Below are positions 1 through 6,142 of a stretch of 11,287 nt of DNA, one piece after another. The stretch comes from JASHVB01 sp049522565 (GTDB lineage Bacteria > Pseudomonadota > Alphaproteobacteria > Acetobacterales > Acetobacteraceae): the NCBI GenBank assembly GCA_049522565.1, contig JBEKNT010000216.1, positions 1 to 11,287 of the forward strand. Reading direction: 5' to 3'. Position numbers and translations under genes: made by a program. Position 1 is the first letter of the stretch. Each line of letters starts with the position of its first letter. The notes beneath the pieces are model-generated. The model saw only the letters and a program-made list of their open reading frames with translations. It was not told where the DNA came from and ran no database searches.

Positions 1-54
<54 letters not shown>

Positions 55-164
55 CGCCTCGCAATGACAGGAGGCTTCGACCACGAACATCGACTTGACT
101 TGACCTGCCGCCCATAGCCCGGTTTCAGTGCCGGCGGCAGCTAAACCGAGGGGGCCTGGCAGGC

Positions 165-413
165 ATGACGGGCGAGACCGACGATCCGGACGACGCCGCA
201 GCGCGCCTCGAGGCCGCGCTGGAACGCATCGCCCGGCATGCCGGACCGCGTCCGGCCCACGATCTTTCGCCGGCCGCCAGCGTTCCCGGGGGTGCCGCAG
301 CAGAAAGCACCGGTCCGGAGGCGCCAGTCGAGGAAATTGCCGCCCGACTCGACGGCTTGATCGATAGACTGCGCGCGGCATTGGCGACCTCCTCCGGCGG
401 CAGGCCGGGGTGA
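165..413 (+). CDS. Small acidic hypothetical protein upstream of zapA
   Basis: An 82-residue protein of unknown function. Two Ala/Leu/Glu/Arg-rich segments (about residues 9-26 and 54-74) look helical or weakly coiled-coil, separated by a Pro/Gly/Ala-rich linker. There is no signal peptide or membrane segment. The ATG at 165 follows a purine-rich stretch (GAGGGGG near 149-154) that can serve as ribosome binding site. It ends 25 bp before zapA in the same orientation, so the two are probably cotranscribed. A short poorly conserved protein in this position is common upstream of zapA in alphaproteobacteria; that resemblance is from memory of gene order, not from a motif. The coiled-coil tendency would fit a division-associated partner, but this is only inference. 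Confidence 0.65.
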   Translation: MTGETDDPDDAAARLEAALERIARHAGPRPAHDLSPAASVPGGAAAESTGPEAPVEEIAARLDGLIDRLRAALATSSGGRPG

Positions 414-438
414 CTCGCGTTCGGAAGGGTGACGTCGC

Positions 439-759
439 ATGGCGCAAGTGACGCTGCGGATCAACGGCTACGCATACACGATCGGCTGCCGCGACGGCGA
501 AGAGCAGCACCTGGCGGCGATGGGGCGCGAGGTCGAGCAGCGGATCGAATCGGTCAAGTCCAGCGCCGGCCAGAGCGGCGAGGCGCGGATGCTGGTCATG
601 GCCAGCCTGCTGATGGCCGACGAGCTGCACGAATTGCGGCACAAGCTGCAATCGGCGCAGACCGGCGCCCCGGCGAATGGCGATTCCCGGCTCGGCCGCC
701 GCCTGACGCGCATGGCAAAGCGCGCGGAGGACATTGCCGCTGGCCTCGAGGCCCCCTAA
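439..759 (+). CDS. zapA: Cell division protein ZapA
   Basis: ZapA binds FtsZ in the cytoplasm and promotes bundling of protofilaments in the Z-ring. The 106-residue length is normal for the family. The N-terminal globular head is recognisable: a beta-strand with VTLRINGYAYTIGC (residues 4-17), then the helix carrying EEQHLAAMGREVEQRI. It is followed by a long helical dimerisation segment (about residues 45-75, including LLMADELHELRHKL) and a basic tail. The ATG at 439 has a GGAAGGG ribosome binding site at 423-429. Downstream lies the 6S RNA and then 5-FCL, the classic order in proteobacteria, which strengthens the assignment. The last few codons appear to overlap the 5' closing stem of the 6S RNA. 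Confidence 0.93.
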   Translation: MAQVTLRINGYAYTIGCRDGEEQHLAAMGREVEQRIESVKSSAGQSGEARMLVMASLLMADELHELRHKLQSAQTGAPANGDSRLGRRLTRMAKRAEDIAAGLEAP

Positions 760-900
760 GTAGCATGAGCGGAGCTGCCAGGTGCGTCAGGCAATTCATC
801 CCCGGGGCCAGTAAGCAACCTCCGGGAGCTGGCTCTGTCGGGATCTTGGTCTCGGTATCTGGCGCCCACCTGCAACAGCAGGCCTTGGAGGGTTGAGACG
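744..900 (+). ncRNA. ssrS: 6S RNA (ssrS)
   Basis: 6S RNA mimics an open promoter and sequesters the housekeeping RNA polymerase holoenzyme, mainly in stationary phase. The call rests on position (between zapA and 5-FCL, its usual locus) and on structure. A closing helix can form between 744-753 and 881-891. A second helix pairs 780-784 with 867-871 and 785-790 with 859-864. A terminal stem pairs 805-811 (GGGCCAG) with 829-835 (CUGGCUC). Between the second helix and the terminal stem lies a large asymmetric internal loop (791-804 against 836-858), as expected for the central bubble. The loop sequence AGUAAGCAACCUCCGGGAG resembles other alphaproteobacterial 6S RNAs as I remember them. Exact ends are uncertain by 10-20 nt, and an alternative 5' end just after the zapA stop is possible. 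Confidence 0.8.
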
Positions 901-909
901 CCAACGGCC

Positions 910-1491
910 ATGGCGGCTCCGCACATGTCACCCCCCGATCTCGCCGACGCCAAGCAGGCCATGCGCCAGCTTGCACTGGCGGCGCGCGAAGTATGGGACC
1001 CGGTTGCGGCAGGGCTTGCACTGACCCGGCATGTGCTGCGGGACCGGGCGCCTCCGCCGCGAGCGGTTGTGTCCGGCTTCTGGCCGATTGGGCGGGAGAT
1101 CGACATCCGCCCGCTGATGCTGGCCCTGCACGAGCGTGGGCACCCCATCGTCCTGCCGGTCACCCCGAAGCGCGGCAATCCGCTCAGCTTCCGGCTCTGG
1201 CGCCCCGGCGACGTGCTGCAACCGGAGCGTTTCGGCACCTTCCGCCCGGTGGGCGAGCCGGCGGTGCCCGACTTTCTGCTGGTGCCGCTGCTGGCGTTCG
1301 ACCGGCGCGGCCACCGGCTGGGCTACGGCGCCGGCTTCTACGACCGTACGCTGGCCGGGCTGCCGGGGCGGTATGCGCTCGGCGTCGCCTATGCGGCGCA
1401 GGAGGTGCCGGAGGTCCCGACCGGGCCTTCGGACGTGGCGCTGGACGCGGTGGCGACGGATAATGGCGTGATCTCCTGCAAGGACCCCTGA
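910..1491 (+). CDS. ygfA: 5-formyltetrahydrofolate cyclo-ligase (MTHF synthetase)
   Basis: Catalyses the ATP-dependent conversion of 5-formyl-THF to 5,10-methenyl-THF (EC 6.3.3.2) in the cytoplasm, returning the storage or inhibitory folate to the one-carbon pool. The signature GYGAGFYDR lies at residues 138-146, preceded by LVPLLAFDRRGHRL. The substrate/ATP region LPVTPKRGNPLSFR lies at residues 82-95, and SGFWPIGREID at 55-65. The 193-residue length is typical. The ATG at 910 lies just past the 6S RNA 3' end. An in-frame ATG at 925 (Met6) is an alternative, and neither has a strong nearby ribosome binding site; GGAGGG at 887-892 is far from both. Location next to 6S RNA is conserved widely. 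It abuts ymdB with zero spacing, so translation is probably coupled. Confidence 0.93.
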   Translation: MAAPHMSPPDLADAKQAMRQLALAAREVWDPVAAGLALTRHVLRDRAPPPRAVVSGFWPIGREIDIRPLMLALHERGHPIVLPVTPKRGNPLSFRLWRPGDVLQPERFGTFRPVGEPAVPDFLLVPLLAFDRRGHRLGYGAGFYDRTLAGLPGRYALGVAYAAQEVPEVPTGPSDVALDAVATDNGVISCKDP

Positions 1492-2322
1492 ATGCGCATC
1501 CTGTTCATCGGCGACGTGGTCGGCCGCACCGGCCGGGAGGCCGTGGCGGCGGCGCTGCCCCGGCTGCGGCGGAATCTGCGCATCGACCTGGCGGTGGTGA
1601 ACGCCGAGAATGCCTCGCACGGCTTCGGACTCGGCCCCGACATGGCGGCGGCGCTGTTCGCGGCGGGGGCGGACGTGATCACGCTGGGCAACCATGCCTG
1701 GGACCGCAAGGAGATCATCCCGTTCATCGCCGAGACGCCCCGCCTGCTGCGTCCGCTGAATTTTCCCCCCGGCACGCCGGGCGCGGGGACGATCGTCGTG
1801 GAGGTGGCTGACGGCCGCCGCGCGCTGGTGATGCAGGCGATGGGGCGGCTCTACATGGACCCGCTGGACTGCCCGTTCCGCGGGGTGGCCGCCGAGCTGT
1901 CGCGGCACCGGCTGGGAGGGCCGCCGGGCAGCTACGGCCTGGCGGCGATCTTCGTCGATTTCCATGCCGAGGCGTCGAGCGAGAAGATGGCGTTCGGGCA
2001 TTTCCTCGACGGCAAGGTGTCGGCGGTGGTCGGCACCCATACGCATTGTCCCTCGGCGGACTGCCAGGTGCTGCCGGGCGGCACCGCGTTCCAGTCCGAT
2101 GCCGGCATGTCGGGCGACTATGACAGCGTGATCGGCATGGCGAAGGACGGCGCCACCATGCGTTTCTGGCACAAGATGAAGGGCGAAAAACTGGGCCCGG
2201 CGGAAGGCGAGTCGACGGTCTGCGGCACCTTCGTCGAGACCGACGACGCGACGGGGCTGGCCAGGCGGATCGAGCCGGTGCGGCTGGGCGGACGGCTGGC
2301 GCCGGCGATGCCGGTCGGGTAG
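1492..2322 (+). CDS. ymdB: YmdB-family metallophosphoesterase (TIGR00282 type)
   Basis: A calcineurin-like phosphoesterase of the YmdB family. In Bacillus the homologue is a cytoplasmic dinuclear-metal enzyme active on 2',3'-cyclic nucleotides and involved in developmental decisions; its role in alphaproteobacteria is not established. Expected metal ligands are all visible: D8 (FIGDVVG), E39 and N40 (NAEN), N67 and H68 (GNHAWD), H158 (VDFHAE), and H183/H185 (GTHTH). The 276-residue length is normal. Its ATG immediately follows the TGA of the cyclo-ligase gene, so the two form a translationally coupled pair. A B. subtilis-like role in RNA turnover would be inference only. Confidence 0.9.
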   Translation: MRILFIGDVVGRTGREAVAAALPRLRRNLRIDLAVVNAENASHGFGLGPDMAAALFAAGADVITLGNHAWDRKEIIPFIAETPRLLRPLNFPPGTPGAGTIVVEVADGRRALVMQAMGRLYMDPLDCPFRGVAAELSRHRLGGPPGSYGLAAIFVDFHAEASSEKMAFGHFLDGKVSAVVGTHTHCPSADCQVLPGGTAFQSDAGMSGDYDSVIGMAKDGATMRFWHKMKGEKLGPAEGESTVCGTFVETDDATGLARRIEPVRLGGRLAPAMPVG

Positions 2323-2839
2323 GGGCGCTGGCACCTGGGGCAACGACGGATGACCACTGTCCCGCAGCGACGGCGGTCGTTGGCGTCCCAGGCAGGTGGC
2401 CGACTGGGGTGGGGCAAACGTCTGCCCAGTGAGTTGGACATTGAAAGCCGGAGGTGCACCATTCGGCGACCGCTCGATTGCAGCCATAAAATTTGGTAAA
2501 TCTCAAAAAAGATGTGGGCTGGTCCCACGCCATCCCTGCCTTGCTATCGACGCTACGTGCGCGGCGCTGTCGCCTGTAACGAGCCGTCCACGGTTTCGGC
2601 CGGTTTCTGCGTCCACGTCTGGCGGGGTGAGCCCGCCGTCTGGCACAAACAGATTTGGCCCCGGACAGAACGTGGCGGTCGGACGACCAGAGCATCGACC
2701 GGCCCGGTCAGCGCTCGCCGACCCGCCACGGGCGTGGACACAAAACTGCCGGGAGACGCGGATATTTTGACAAAAGCCCGAAGGTGACACCAGCATGAAA
2801 CATCTCAAAAGTATAACCAGGCCTCCAAATTGAAGGGAG
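2323..2839. other. Long intergenic gap (about 520 bp) with no recognised gene
   Basis: No convincing coding region on either strand. Open frames here lack ribosome binding sites, have arginine/proline-rich random-looking translations and run through neighbouring genes. Just after ymdB an imperfect inverted repeat pairs 2334-2339 with 2387-2392 and 2341-2347 with 2376-2382; it may end the upstream transcript, though no T-run follows. A small dyad GTGGG-CTGGT-CCCAC lies near 2514-2528. The tract 2485-2513 is locally AT-rich. A TTGACA at 2767-2772 and a GTATAAC at 2811-2817 are present but too far apart (39 bp) to make a standard promoter together. The gap probably holds the promoter of the PEP-CTERM gene. 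Confidence 0.6.
2334..2392. repeat. Imperfect inverted repeat downstream of ymdB
   Basis: CCTGGG (2334-2339) plus CAACGAC (2341-2347) pairs with GTCGTTG (2376-2382) plus CCCAGG (2387-2392). This gives a 13-bp interrupted stem around a loop of about 28 bases. It begins about 12 bp after the ymdB stop. A factor-independent terminator is unlikely because no T-run follows; transcript protection or an extragenic repeat is equally possible. Confidence 0.4.
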
Positions 2840-2845
2840 TTGACC

Positions 2846-3349
2846 GTGCGAAGGATCCTGGCCGCGCTGGTCCTGTCGCTTGTGGCCGGCGCCGCCCATG
2901 CCCAAACCTTCGCCTTTTCCTATTCGGGTGTTGGGGTGACGGGGAGCGGAACGCTGACCGCGGAGTTGATCGCGCCGGGGGAATATGTGGTGGTCGCCGG
3001 CACGGACACCGCGACCGGAGGTGGCGTGAACGGCGTCTTGACACTGCTCTTCAATCCCGGCAGCCCAAACGAAACCAACAGCCCAAGCGGCTACTTCATT
3101 TATGACAATCTCCTGTTCCCGGACGGCAACCCGGTCGTGAGCAACGGCGGGCTGCTGTTTACCAACGGAACCGGCGGTGAGGTGAACATCTACTCCAACG
3201 GTCCGAGCGACTACGTTTATTATGATAACACCGGCTTCAACGAGCCAATCAGCATTGACCCGTCCGCGGTGCCCGAGCCGGCCGCTTTTGCACTGCTTAT
3301 CCCTGGTGTCGCCGGCCTCACCTGGGCCCAGCGACGCAAGCGCGCCTAG
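2846..3349 (+). CDS. PEP-CTERM sorting domain protein, exported
   Basis: A 167-residue exported protein of unknown specific function. It starts with a Sec signal peptide: MRRILAALVLSLVAGAAHA, with likely cleavage before Gln20. The mature part is rich in Gly, Asn, Thr and Tyr with beta-type segments. The C-terminus has the three-part PEP-CTERM signal: VPEP at residues 142-145, a hydrophobic helix (about 146-160) and the basic tail RRKR. Such proteins are processed by an exosortase (EpsH/XrtA family) and are linked to exopolysaccharide or biofilm formation; no exosortase lies in this window. The GTG at 2846 is preferred because AAGGGAG at 2833-2839 sits 6 nt upstream. An in-frame TTG at 2840 touches the ribosome binding site and is less likely. 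It is monocistronic as far as can be seen. Confidence 0.88.
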   Translation: MRRILAALVLSLVAGAAHAQTFAFSYSGVGVTGSGTLTAELIAPGEYVVVAGTDTATGGGVNGVLTLLFNPGSPNETNSPSGYFIYDNLLFPDGNPVVSNGGLLFTNGTGGEVNIYSNGPSDYVYYDNTGFNEPISIDPSAVPEPAAFALLIPGVAGLTWAQRRKRA

Positions 3350-3583
3350 GCACAACGCGTCACCGGCAAACCGCCGCCACGTTGCGGGGGGGCCCGCATT
3401 CCGGTGCCAGTCATCGCCGACATCGCCTGTTCTTATCGGAAGCAACCCTGCCGCACGCGCGGCAGGCCCGGACCCCGCGGGCAACCGAGCCATACCGTGC
3501 GGTCCGCGTCTTCCAGGCTGGCGCGCAATGACCCGACAGAATTTCCCCGGCACGACGGCCGACGCCGGCAGCGCAAGCATTGC
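3350..3583. other. Intergenic region with a GC-rich hairpin
   Basis: No supported gene. A perfect 8-bp stem CCTGCCGC/GCGGCAGG with a 4-base ACGC loop lies at 3447-3466, about 100 bp after the PEP-CTERM stop. It has no T-run, so it is at most a weak candidate for transcript termination. The reading frame of the next gene is open upstream to 3404, but that stretch is arginine/proline-rich, lacks a ribosome binding site and lies before the promoter at 3584, so it is not taken as coding. Confidence 0.5.
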
Positions 3584-3612
3584 TTGACGAGACGGTCGAT
3601 ATCCGTTATTAT
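3584..3612 (+). promoter_or_regulatory. Near-consensus sigma70-type promoter
   Basis: TTGACG at 3584-3589 (5 of 6 to the -35 consensus) is followed by exactly 17 bp and then TATTAT at 3607-3612 (5 of 6 to the -10 consensus). A start point near 3619-3620 would leave a leader of about 20 nt before the ATG at 3641. The AT-rich stretch 3604-3627 stands out in this GC-rich window. It is the best promoter-like sequence I see here and would drive the overlapping gene chain starting at 3641. Confidence 0.6.
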
Positions 3613-3619
3613 AGATAAC
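3605..3619. promoter_or_regulatory. Palindrome over the -10 box, possible operator
   Basis: GTTAT-TATAG-ATAAC is a perfect 5-bp inverted repeat with a 5-bp centre. It covers the -10 element and runs to the expected transcription start. A dimeric repressor bound here would block polymerase. No regulator gene with a recognisable DNA-binding motif lies nearby, so the operator role is inference from geometry only. Confidence 0.35.
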
Positions 3620-3640
3620 TTATTTCAACCGGACCACCCG

Positions 3641-4198
3641 ATGCCCAGCAACCCTGACCGCCCGTTCGACCACGACACCCTCAAGCTGCGTGCCGTGTTC
3701 GTGCCCGAGAACGCCAAGGACCAGCTCTCCAAGGCCACCATCACCGGCGCGCTCGGCTACGACGCAGTGAAAATCCCCGCGGTCTTCGTGCCGGAGGGCG
3801 GCACGCCGCCGGGCTATCCCTACGAACGGTTCGGCCGGGCCGTGTTCCGCCCGGACGCCGACAACAGCGAGAAGCGCTCGTTCACGACGGAGCCATCATC
3901 GTCGCAATCCCCTGACGCCGCGCAACAGAACGGCGCGCCCGCCCCGCGGCTGCCGCGCACGCGCTATCGCTTCGGCGCCGCATTGTCCGGCGGTGGTCAG
4001 CCCGGTTCGCCGCCAAATCCCGCTTTGGCAGGCCGGCAGGGGGAGCGGATTGCCGCCGGTATAGCCGTGTGGCGCGGCATGGCGAATCCCGGCAAGACGT
4101 TGCGCCAGGGCCTGGCGGTGCCTGGCCCCGCGCCCGACAAGCACCGCGGCCTTGTCACCGGCTCATGCCCGCCATCTCATCTCCTGAAGCGGACGTAG
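3641..4198 (+). CDS. Hypothetical protein with internal AVFVPE repeats
   Basis: A 185-residue protein that I do not recognise. The N-terminal third has two clear copies of a short motif: DTLKLRAVFVPE at residues 12-23 and DAVKIPAVFVPE at 41-52, with a weaker third copy GRAVFRPD at 65-72. Spacing is about 25-29 residues. The middle is Ser/Gln/Pro-rich and probably disordered, and the C-terminal part is basic. No signal peptide or membrane helix is visible. The ATG at 3641 is chosen because it lies about 20 nt after the predicted start of transcription and the sensible protein composition begins there. The ribosome binding site is weak (CCGGA near 3629-3633). It overlaps the next ORF by 34 bp. 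The repeat suggests a structural or binding role, but no function can be assigned. Confidence 0.6.
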   Translation: MPSNPDRPFDHDTLKLRAVFVPENAKDQLSKATITGALGYDAVKIPAVFVPEGGTPPGYPYERFGRAVFRPDADNSEKRSFTTEPSSSQSPDAAQQNGAPAPRLPRTRYRFGAALSGGGQPGSPPNPALAGRQGERIAAGIAVWRGMANPGKTLRQGLAVPGPAPDKHRGLVTGSCPPSHLLKRT

Positions 4199-4422
4199 GG
4201 TTGCTTTTTCACAACCACGGCCCGCAAATCCGCCGGACAGGGAGCGATGCGGATGCCTTTATCAATGCACTGCAAGGTCAGGATAATCTGGGCAGACGGG
4301 TCGCCGGATGGAGAAGATATAACGGTGAAGCCCCCGATCGCGAGCGAAACCTGATCAGGATTGGCATCAATCAGATGAAATCGGATGTGCCGTCATATCT
4401 GGAGCAGCGGCGACAACAATGA
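4165..4422 (+). CDS. Small hypothetical protein, second in the overlapping chain
   Basis: An 85-residue basic, hydrophilic protein of unknown function without signal peptide or membrane segment. The C-terminal half looks helical (around FINALQGQ, LIRIGINQMK and YLEQRRQQ). The start is placed at the ATG at 4165; the same frame is open to a GTG at 4069, but that would overlap the upstream gene by 130 bp. Codon use is less GC-biased than in the neighbours, with AGA, AGG and A/T-ending codons, which hints at horizontal origin. Its TGA overlaps an ATG at 4419 as ATGA, the usual arrangement for translational coupling to the next gene. It could also be the C-terminal part of the upstream gene after a frameshift; the sequence alone does not decide. 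Confidence 0.45.
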   Translation: MPAISSPEADVGLLFHNHGPQIRRTGSDADAFINALQGQDNLGRRVAGWRRYNGEAPDRERNLIRIGINQMKSDVPSYLEQRRQQ

Positions 4423-4987
4423 GGCGCCCGCGCAGTCGGAGAATTGGAACTGTCGTAGTCAGTGCTTGTTCAGTTCATGCCGTCCGCCAAGGCCACGACG
4501 TACCGCAACCCGGAGTTCGGGATCGAGCTTCCGCTCCCGGCAGGACAGCCTACGTGCCGCGGCTCCCCGGAGCATAACCACGGTGTCTGGGTCTTTCTCG
4601 ATCCGAATGACAAACAAGGTTGTCCCGGCCCTGAACGAAACTGCCGTACCATGGGGATATTTGCGTACTTCAATGTGATTGATCAGACGAAGTATCTGGC
4701 CCGTTACCTGCGGTCGGAGTGCCGTGACAACTTGACGGGGCAATGCTTTCCGGCGCCGAAGGGTCTGCGGTTTGGGCCGTACCGCAGCATCTCAGGCCGT
4801 GTCGACCAGCGCGACGGATGGATCGATATCGTCGTGGTTACGCAGGGACCGATACGGCTTCCCGAAGACCCTACTGGCATGGTGAATTATAGCGTTTCCC
4901 TGGAAACGGATCGCGCTCATTTTTTTGCGGGATTTGCGTAGCTTCCGCGGCTTCCTGCACAGCATCCACCTCACCGAACCGGAGTGA
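4419..4987 (+). pseudogene. Frameshifted gene for a probably exported cysteine-containing protein
   Basis: I do not recognise the family. The uninterrupted body is frame 4462-4941 (GTG start, 159 residues), with YRNPEFGIELPLPAG near the N-terminus and five cysteines, suggesting an exported disulfide protein. Two features indicate frameshifts. First, the ATG at 4419 overlaps the previous stop (ATGA) and encodes a basic start with a hydrophobic run (MRRPRSRRIGTVVVSACS) in another frame that stops at 4577. A single indel near 4460-4490 would join it to the body, which begins with a signal-cleavage-like SAKATTYRN. Second, at the T7 run 4920-4926 the frame closes at TAG 4939. With one T fewer it would read on as HFLRDLRSFRGFLHSIHL and end at TGA 4985-4987, which overlaps the next start. 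The changes may be real mutations or sequencing errors. Confidence 0.6.
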
Positions 4988-5118
4988 GCGCGGTGCTATG
5001 CGCTGGGACGGCCCTCTCCTTCCTGTCGCTCGACCCCGACGCCGCCCACGCGACCAGGGATGATGCCGCCTTCCATGCCATCCTGCGCAGCTTTGCCGTG
5101 CACCCGCTCCCGCCCTGA
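4984..5118 (+). pseudogene. Short ORF, probable remnant, GTGA-coupled to the gene before
   Basis: A 44-codon frame starting at GTG 4984, which overlaps the restored TGA of the preceding gene as GTGA. It begins with a moderately hydrophobic stretch (SAVLCAGTALSFLSL, then an AHA that could be a signal cleavage site) and ends with DDAAFHAILRSFAVHP. That ending resembles the restored end of the preceding gene (LRDLRSFRGFL). It could therefore be a paralogue that lost its middle, leaving signal peptide and C-terminus. The frame after its TGA stays open into the CPBP protease gene, so a single stop separates the two; read-through or fusion is possible but nothing supports it. Low certainty that it is expressed. 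Confidence 0.3.
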
Positions 5119-5265
5119 GGTGCCAGACCGAGGCTCCCGCCCAAGGAGATTTCTCGGTCACGACATGCCCAGCCGCTGCCGCGCCGCTGGCGATGTTGGT
5201 GGAGGGATTTGCCTGGCGTCGCGCTTCCACCATTCTGCGTGCCCGGTACAGCCAAGGACAGCCGC

Positions 5266-6066
5266 TTGCCGCCTCCATCGGATGCCACGACCCAACCCGC
5301 CGACCCCCCGGTCGCCCCTCCGGCCGAGCGCCCCTGGCGTCCCCTCCTGCACGCCCTGCTCTGGTTGCTCGCCGCCGAGTTAACGTCGTTTTTCGTTGCC
5401 GTGCTGGTTGGCGTTATCGCCGGGGTGTCCCTGGGCGTTGCGCACATCCATGGCGCCCAGGGCTGGAAGCCGGATCTGCTGTTCTATGGCCTGGTCGCCA
5501 CGATCGCGCTCCAGGCGACGCTGCTGCTTGCCGACCTGAAGCAGGGCCGATCGGTCGGTCGAGGCAATCTCGCGATGGGGCTCGGCGCCGGGCCGATGCG
5601 CCGGCCCCGGCTGATCGCCGTGTTCGCGGGGCTGATCGTCGCCTGGGTGATCGCCTATGTGGCGACCCTCATCCGCTTCCGGGCGTTCAACCACTATGTC
5701 GCCACCAGGGTGCCATCCGTCCTGACCCTGCCGGTGTCGGCCGGCCCGGTCATGGCAGCGGTTCTGCTGCTGCTGGCGGTGGCGGTCGCTCCGGTCGCCG
5801 AGGAACTGTTCTTCCGAGGCTGGCTATGGACCGCGCTGCGGCGCTGCTGGGGCGTCTGGCCCACCGCGCTCTGCACGGCCGGGCTGTGGCTCGGCATCCA
5901 CGCGATCGATGGTCCGGTCCGCGTGCTCATCCTGCTGCCGACGGCGGTTCTGCTGTGCCTGGCACGGCATTACGGCGGCAGCGTGCGCGCCTCCCTGCTG
6001 GTCCACGTGGTCAACAATGCCACCGCGGTGGCCATCCAGATCGCCGCGCGGCTGCTCGCCGGATAG
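5266..6066 (+). CDS. CPBP family intramembrane metalloprotease
   Basis: A multi-pass inner-membrane protein of the CPBP/Rce1-like (Abi) family, 266 residues from the chosen start. The three signature motifs are present: EELFFRGW (EExxxR, residues 179-184), the His in LGIHAI (H212) and HVVNN (H247, N251). These form the glutamate/histidine site used by the CAAX-prenyl-protease-like fold. Roughly six to eight hydrophobic segments are visible. The N-terminus is Pro/Ala-rich and cytoplasmic. The TTG at 5266 is preferred because AAGGA at 5254-5258 lies 7 nt upstream. Other in-frame starts are GTG 5239 and TTG 5209, whose GGAGGG is too close. The substrate is unknown; bacterial members have been linked to bacteriocin self-immunity, protein processing or scaffolding. 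It converges on bolA. Confidence 0.82.
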   Translation: MPPPSDATTQPADPPVAPPAERPWRPLLHALLWLLAAELTSFFVAVLVGVIAGVSLGVAHIHGAQGWKPDLLFYGLVATIALQATLLLADLKQGRSVGRGNLAMGLGAGPMRRPRLIAVFAGLIVAWVIAYVATLIRFRAFNHYVATRVPSVLTLPVSAGPVMAAVLLLLAVAVAPVAEELFFRGWLWTALRRCWGVWPTALCTAGLWLGIHAIDGPVRVLILLPTAVLLCLARHYGGSVRASLLVHVVNNATAVAIQIAARLLAG

Positions 6067-6067
6067 T

Positions 6068-6142
6068 TTGAATTGCGGGGGAGGGGCCGTGTGCTTCAGC
6101 CTCCCCCTCCCACAAGGGGGAGGCTGCTTCGTCCTCAATTCA
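6068..6142. terminator. Nested hairpin between convergent protease and bolA genes
   Basis: A perfect 11-bp stem AGCCTCCCCCT (6098-6108) pairs with AGGGGGAGGCT (6115-6125) around the loop CCCACA. An outer pair TTGAATTG (6068-6075) and CAATTCAA (6135-6142) encloses it, and the bolA stop codon lies within the outer right arm. The position between two converging genes fits a bidirectional terminator. There is no clear T-run, so a REP-like extragenic element that also blocks read-through is an equal possibility. Confidence 0.5.

Noticed and set aside
95..128. TTGACT/TTGACC repeats as a promoter for the first gene
   Set aside because: No acceptable -10 sequence at 16-18 bp from either copy.
928..2487. 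519-codon open frame on the minus strand under the cyclo-ligase and ymdB genes
   Set aside because: It lies antisense to two clearly recognised genes. Its translation is His/Arg/Gln/Pro-rich, as expected of a shadow frame in high-GC DNA.
2641..2662. TGGCAC...TTTGGC resembling a sigma54 promoter
   Set aside because: The spacing between the GG and GC elements does not fit the required 10 bp.
3404..3640. Extension of the 3641 gene to a GTG at 3404
   Set aside because: The extension lies upstream of the promoter, is Arg/Pro/Ser-rich without structure and has no ribosome binding site.
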